Assembly (NCBI GenBank): GCA_019135895.1
Contig: JAGVVH010000466.1
Span: 1-49,331, forward strand
Reading direction: 5' to 3'
DNA: 49,331 nt
Source: Bacteroidota bacterium
GTDB lineage: Bacteria; Bacteroidota; Bacteroidia; Bacteroidales; WCHB1-69
How positions within the stretch are numbered: position 1 is the first letter of the stretch; each line of letters starts with the position of its first letter. The notes under the pieces were generated by a model, which did not search any database, was not told where the DNA came from, and saw nothing but the letters and a program-made list of their open reading frames with translations. This document shows, piece after piece, positions 45,199 through 49,331 of this stretch. The translations under genes and the position numbers were made by a program.

Positions 45199-46479
45199 TT
45201 ACCAAACATTTAATGGTCTTTCGGCCATCATTTTATTTACTTTCTGGCGAATAGCGTCAATATTTGCCTGATCTTCAGTATTACTTAATACTTCATCAAT
45301 AAGACCCACAATAGTATCCATATCATCTTCTTTAAGACCACGGGTAGTGACTGCAGGAGTTCCAACGCGGATACCGGAAGTGGTAAACGGGGTTCTACTG
45401 TCAAAAGGAACCATATTTTTATTGATAGTAATATCGGCTTTAACCAGCGTATTCTCGGCTACCTTCCCTGTCAAATCAGGAAATTTTGTTCTTAAATCAA
45501 TTAACATTAAGTGATTATCAGTTCCTCCGCTAATAACTTTATAGCCTCTTTTCATAAAAGCAGCGCACATAGCCTGTGCATTTTTCTGAACTTGTTTAAC
45601 ATATGCAAGATATTCATCGCTGAGAGCTTCTCCAAAAGCTACAGCTTTGGATGCAATAACATGTTCCAGCGGTCCCCCTTGAATTCCGGGAAATACTGCG
45701 CTGTCAAGTAATTGTGACATTTTTTTAATTTCTCCTTTTGGAGTAGTTAATCCCCATGGATTGTCAAAATCTTTACCCATCATAATCAAACCGCCTCTTG
45801 GTCCTCTTAAAGTCTTGTGTGTTGTAGTCGTAACAATATGGCAGTAGGGCATCGGGTTATTAAGCAAACCACGGGCAATAAGTCCGGCAGGATGTGAAAT
45901 ATCTCCCATCAGAATAGCTCCAATTTTATCTGCAATCTCTCTCATTCTTTTCCAGTCCCAATCGCGAGAATATGCTGAAGCTCCGCCAATGATCAATTTA
46001 GGACGTTCCCGAAGGGCAACTTCTTTCATTTTATCATAATTAATAGTACCTGTTTCTTCATCAACACAATAGGCAACAGCTTTATAGAGAATACCGGATG
46101 AATTAACCGGTGAACCATGTGAAAGATGTCCGCCGTGAGATAAATCCAAGCCCATGAAGGTGTCTCCGGGTTTTAAGCAAGTAAGCAAAACTGCCATGTT
46201 GGCCTGAGCTCCGGAATGAGGTTGAACATTTGCCCATTCAGCGCCAAAGAGTTCTTTAATACGATCTATTGCAAGTTGTTCTGTCTGATCCACAATCTGG
46301 CATCCCCCATAATAACGTTTTCCGGGATAGCCTTCGGCATATTTGTTTGTCAAAACCGAGCCCATGGCTTCCAGTACTTGTTCACTAACAAAATTCTCCG
46401 AAGCAATCAATTCAATTCCTGAAGTTTGCCTTTTACGTTCTTTTTCAATTAAATCAAAAGTTACTAAGTCTCTTTTCAT
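45199..46479 (-). CDS. glyA: Serine hydroxymethyltransferase
   Basis: This cytoplasmic PLP enzyme converts serine and tetrahydrofolate to glycine and methylene-THF. The 426-residue length and motifs are standard: IASENF near the start, [27 protein letters not shown], and the PLP-binding [14 protein letters not shown] (Lys222). The sigma-54 activator gene follows after 56 nt on the same strand with no promoter match between, so glyA may lead the operon ending at secG. Confidence 0.96.
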   Translation of the reverse strand: MKRDLVTFDLIEKERKRQTSGIELIASENFVSEQVLEAMGSVLTNKYAEGYPGKRYYGGCQIVDQTEQLAIDRIKELFGAEWANVQPHSGAQANMAVLLTCLKPGDTFMGLDLSHGGHLSHGSPVNSSGILYKAVAYCVDEETGTINYDKMKEVALRERPKLIIGGASAYSRDWDWKRMREIADKIGAILMGDISHPAGLIARGLLNNPMPYCHIVTTTTHKTLRGPRGGLIMMGKDFDNPWGLTTPKGEIKKMSQLLDSAVFPGIQGGPLEHVIASKAVAFGEALSDEYLAYVKQVQKNAQAMCAAFMKRGYKVISGGTDNHLMLIDLRTKFPDLTGKVAENTLVKADITINKNMVPFDSRTPFTTSGIRVGTPAVTTRGLKEDDMDTIVGLIDEVLSNTEDQANIDAIRQKVNKMMAERPLNVW

Positions 46480-46515
46480 ATTTTAAATTTTTTATTGTGT
46501 CAAATAATTAAAATG

Positions 46516-46523
46516 CAAAATTA
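46516..46523 (-). promoter_or_regulatory. -7 box of glyA
   Basis: The minus strand reads TAATTTTG, an exact TAnnTTTG match followed by CA, 36 nt upstream of the glyA ATG. The efp promoter has the same 8-mer at the same distance from its gene. Confidence 0.5.
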
Positions 46524-46564
46524 CATTTATTTTTCAATCATTCTATGTCAGAAGGTATAAAGAA

Positions 46565-47347
46565 TTATTCGTAAATGCCTTTCTTTTTCCCAAAATGATA
46601 GGAAATGTAGGCGCATAAATAAAACGGATTGGCTTTTCTATATGCAAATTGCTGAATATAAGGAAAAACCATATCAATAGTTGCTCCTACTTCAACAGCA
46701 TGAATGACCATATCTTTGTCGCTGAAATCAAAATTGAGGCCTGTTTTGCAATAAAACCCGGGTCTTAGTTGGGTCTCAAGAATCCCTTCAAAAAAAGCAG
46801 CCCTACCAATAATATTGTCAATATTGTGAATGGTGGGGGCATAACGTTCAGTCACTTTATAAACAGAAGTCCCGTCAGGAGTATAGTAGACCACTTCGAG
46901 GTAAACAGGTAATCCCATTCCCAAAGAAAAGCCACCTGATAGGGTATATCTAACCTGAACACCGCCCCAGTAAGGTTTGTGGTTAAGAATCCGCTGATAC
47001 CCGTAGCCGGCTCTGAAAAAAAAGAGATCTACCAATTTGCCGTAACTGTATGGCGTCGCATTTTCATAGTAAATATTTCTTGTCCTGACAGCCTTTGGAT
47101 TTTGGTTGTATGAAAAATTAATTTCCCAAAAATGTTTGTTGTAGTAGTCAGGAGTCCATCCCTGCTGAAAACCTAATCCACCGCCTGCTGTGTTTAAAAA
47201 TAACTCAATTGTCCATTCACTTCTGGTAACAGCTGCTTTTTCAGGTTCTCCAACATCCTGACTTATAAGAGCGTTACTAAAGAATAAAAAAAGCATGATT
47301 AAACATGCTTGTGTTATCCTTTTTAGAAAAAAAACAGACGATGCCAT
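46565..47347 (-). CDS. Secreted outer-membrane-associated protein of unknown function
   Basis: A 260-residue protein with a long signal peptide (about 1-30, ending ALISQ). The mature part has repeated aromatic strands (WTIELFLNTAGGG, HFWEINFSYNQNP, LVDLFFFRAGYGYQR), which suggests a beta barrel. No family with a known function is recognised. It starts 3 nt after the small lipoprotein gene, so the two are co-transcribed. Confidence 0.65.
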   Translation of the reverse strand: MASSVFFLKRITQACLIMLFLFFSNALISQDVGEPEKAAVTRSEWTIELFLNTAGGGLGFQQGWTPDYYNKHFWEINFSYNQNPKAVRTRNIYYENATPYSYGKLVDLFFFRAGYGYQRILNHKPYWGGVQVRYTLSGGFSLGMGLPVYLEVVYYTPDGTSVYKVTERYAPTIHNIDNIIGRAAFFEGILETQLRPGFYCKTGLNFDFSDKDMVIHAVEVGATIDMVFPYIQQFAYRKANPFYLCAYISYHFGKKKGIYE

Positions 47348-47350
47348 TAA

Positions 47351-47491
47351 TTATATATCATTTTGCGATGCCTGGCTATTTTCATATTGTGAAACATGGC
47401 CATAAGCAGGGCATTTTTCCTGAGCTGAACAAGAAGAAAAAACTATGATTCCGGATACAACAAATACTATTAATACAATAAATTTCTTCAT
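47351..47491 (-). CDS. Small lipoprotein (46 residues)
   Basis: This ORF is shorter than the usual gene-calling cut-off. The ATG at 47491 opens MKKFIVLIVFVVSGIIVFSS followed by the lipobox Cys21, and the mature peptide begins CSAQEKCPAYGHVSQ. A clear hydrophobic core, a lipobox-like VFSSC and a -7 box 22 nt upstream support it. The mature 26 residues hold a second Cys. Small lipoproteins of this type (CxAxxxCPAY) are familiar from Bacteroidota, but their function is unknown. The next gene starts 3 nt after its stop. Confidence 0.75.
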   Translation of the reverse strand: MKKFIVLIVFVVSGIIVFSSCSAQEKCPAYGHVSQYENSQASQNDI

Positions 47492-47513
47492 TTTCGTTAT
47501 TTTTTTAACTTTG

Positions 47514-47521
47514 CAAAAGTA
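47514..47521 (-). promoter_or_regulatory. -7 box of the small lipoprotein operon
   Basis: The minus strand reads TACTTTTG, an exact TAnnTTTG match, 22 nt upstream of the ATG at 47491. Confidence 0.5.
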
Positions 47522-47584
47522 ACGAAAAAATGGAATTGAATATTCTATAATTTATCAATAGTATGCTTTAAATTATTTAACTAA

Positions 47585-49324
47585 TTGAAAAACAATATAT
47601 TATTTTTATTTTTGCTAATTATTTTTATGATAGGAAATCCCCTGTCAGCACAAAAAAATGTTATTGTAATTAACGAAAATAATGCTGTTTTACCGCTTGT
47701 AAAAAAAAGCATACTTCCTTCAAAAGTTAAATCCTGTGCAAAGCTTTATTCTAAAATTCCAAAATTTGTAGATTATTATCATTCATTAGGTTATCTTGCT
47801 TTTTCTGTTGATTCCATAATGGAGGATTCTGCTGTGTGCAAGGTATGCATTTTTCAGGGAAATCAATATAAATCAACTGTAATTATTGTTGAAGAGGCTG
47901 AAAATAATCTTATTGAGGAGGCAAATTTATCTTCTTACAGTAAGAATGGCTTGTTGTCTTTAGGAAATTATCCCACGCTCTCCGGAAAACTTATTGATTA
48001 TTATGAAAACAATGGCTTCCCATTTGTCGAGGTCTATTTGGATAGTCTTTCATTACACCCGGATTCAATTATATCCAGATTAATTATTGATAAACATGAT
48101 TACATTACGTTTGATTCTATAATCCTTCAGGGAGATGTGAAATTGTCCGGGAGTTTTTTATATCCATACCTGGGTCTCAAAAAAAAACAAAAATATAATG
48201 AAAGTTTGATCAGAAAGATTCCTCAGTTGATTTCTGAACTCGATTTTGTTACGGAAGTTCGACCGGCAGGAGTTGAATTTATTGAAAAGTCAGCTTATCT
48301 ATATCTCTATCTGAATAAACTGAAAGTAAATCAGTTTGATGGCTATTTGGGTATTATTCCTGAAGAAAGAAATTCCGGAAAATTTACGCTTAATGGTGAA
48401 ATAAGTCTTAGTTTAAACAATGTTTTTACATTAGGAGAATCATTGAATTTGCTTTGGAGAAGCCCTGAACGCTATTCTCAGTATCTTAATATAAATGTTG
48501 ATTTTCCGTATTTGCTAAAGACGCCTTTTGGATTTAATTTTAATTTTATTTTGGATAAAAATGATACTTCCTATTTGACAATGAATTATATTGTCGGTCT
48601 TCAATATTCTTTTCAGGGAAATAATTATCTGAAAGCATATTTTGATTATTCAACTTCTGCAATTCTTGCTGCCGATTTGCTGGTTGTGGATAATGAAAAT
48701 ATTAATTTTGCTGACTACAAAAGATCAATGTATGGTGTTGAGTTTAAATATAGAAAACTAGACTATATTTATAATCCTCATAAGGGATATTCATTTCTAC
48801 TCAATGCTTCGGTGGGAAATCGGAAAATTGTTAAAAATAGCAAAGCTGATGATAGCTTTTATGATGGAATAGAAATGACCAGATTGCTTTACAAGTTTTT
48901 TGCAGATCTGAATGGATTTATTCCTTTACATAAAAAGTGGGTTTTGGCACTCTCGGCAAAATTGGGAACTTTAATGGGTAGTGCAAATCTTGTTAATGAA
49001 CTCTTTAAAATTGGAGGATTCAATACCATTCGCGGATTTAATGAATTTGAAATAAATGCCTCTACATATGCTGTCGGGCAATTTGAATTGCGATTTATTT
49101 TTGCAAGAAAATCTTACCTGAATGCATTTTTTGACATAGGGTGGTATGAAAAGAATATTGCCGGAAAATATCTTAATGATACCCCTTTCGGTTTTGGACT
49201 TGGAATAGCCTTTGATACCAAAGCAGGATTGTTCTATTTAATGTATGCTTTGGGAAGCCAATTCAATAAACTTGCCTCACTTAAATCCGGAATATTGCAT
49301 TTTGGAATTAAGGTGAATTTCTGA
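47585..49324 (+). CDS. Omp85-family outer-membrane protein (BamA/TamA-like)
   Basis: A 579-residue protein starting at TTG 47585, with no ATG available before the signal peptide, which ends near PLSAQ. A periplasmic part (about 25-245) includes a recognisable POTRA-like unit (ITFDSIILQGDVKLSGSFLY, in parts FDSIILQGDV and YNESLIRKIPQLISELDFV). The C-terminal barrel (about 250-579) carries the family lid-loop motif IRGF in NTIRGFNEF and ends in a terminal Phe (GIKVNF). It is shorter than BamA, so it is probably an accessory Omp85 protein for protein or lipid insertion. It diverges from the small lipoprotein operon. Confidence 0.85.
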   Translation: MKNNILFLFLLIIFMIGNPLSAQKNVIVINENNAVLPLVKKSILPSKVKSCAKLYSKIPKFVDYYHSLGYLAFSVDSIMEDSAVCKVCIFQGNQYKSTVIIVEEAENNLIEEANLSSYSKNGLLSLGNYPTLSGKLIDYYENNGFPFVEVYLDSLSLHPDSIISRLIIDKHDYITFDSIILQGDVKLSGSFLYPYLGLKKKQKYNESLIRKIPQLISELDFVTEVRPAGVEFIEKSAYLYLYLNKLKVNQFDGYLGIIPEERNSGKFTLNGEISLSLNNVFTLGESLNLLWRSPERYSQYLNINVDFPYLLKTPFGFNFNFILDKNDTSYLTMNYIVGLQYSFQGNNYLKAYFDYSTSAILAADLLVVDNENINFADYKRSMYGVEFKYRKLDYIYNPHKGYSFLLNASVGNRKIVKNSKADDSFYDGIEMTRLLYKFFADLNGFIPLHKKWVLALSAKLGTLMGSANLVNELFKIGGFNTIRGFNEFEINASTYAVGQFELRFIFARKSYLNAFFDIGWYEKNIAGKYLNDTPFGFGLGIAFDTKAGLFYLMYALGSQFNKLASLKSGILHFGIKVNF

Positions 49325-49331
49325 TTTTTTA

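Overview
The window looks like a chromosome segment from a Bacteroidota bacterium, probably of the Bacteroidales. The case rests on several things: low G+C; many lipoprotein and Sec signal peptides followed by beta-barrel proteins; DUF3089- and DUF4831-type proteins; the order sigma-54 activator, lptE, TPR protein, secG; an lpxD-like gene next to efp; and exact copies of the Bacteroidota -7 promoter motif TAnnTTTG just upstream of many start codons. No rRNA, tRNA, CRISPR array, integrase or insertion sequence was recognised.

Layout. 1-2890: 3' part of a large YadA-head-repeat adhesin or fibre protein ending in a DUF1566 (Lcl_C) domain, followed by 22-bp tandem repeats. 3338-8694: phosphohexomutase, ADP-forming acyl-CoA synthetase and polysaccharide flippase. 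8807-9555: a broken subclass B1 metallo-beta-lactamase gene. 9688-10695: DUF3089 lipoprotein hydrolase. 11067-17952: a seven-gene efflux operon (TetR, TolC, HlyD-type adaptor, two ABC ATPases matching the two halves of E. coli YbhF, two ABC-2 permeases), with a dyad-rich operator candidate upstream. 17970-18923: S33 peptidase lipoprotein. 19370-22103: outer-membrane barrel protein and ispG.

22100-28089 (minus): a tightly packed four-gene operon of unknown function: two tandem paralogous secreted proteins, an M48-like metallopeptidase and a barrel protein. A secreted coiled-coil protein (28279-28917) diverges from it. 28964-32233 (minus): efp, lpxD-like, umuD and umuC run as one near-overlapping unit. 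32397-35352: tgt divergent from a glycosyltransferase whose stop codon overlaps the start of an ECF sigma factor. 35363-39410: SSS symporter, DUF4831 protein, lipoprotein and a helix-hairpin-helix protein. 39476-42378: NSS transporter with an unannotated 33-residue MetS-like small subunit, and an EamA transporter. 42450-46479 (minus): glyA, sigma-54 activator, lptE, TPR protein and secG, ending in a strong terminator. 46565-49324: a 46-residue lipoprotein gene and a secreted protein gene, divergent from an Omp85-family gene.

Most genes serve the cell envelope: precursor sugars, flippase, lipid A acyltransferase, LPS transport, protein export, outer-membrane assembly and efflux. Housekeeping genes (efp, tgt, glyA, ispG, secG) are interspersed. 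The least explained parts are the M48/paralogue operon, the coupling of umuDC to efp-lpxD, the decayed beta-lactamase gene, the NSS transporter with an extra domain and small subunit, and the missing conventional start of lptE.
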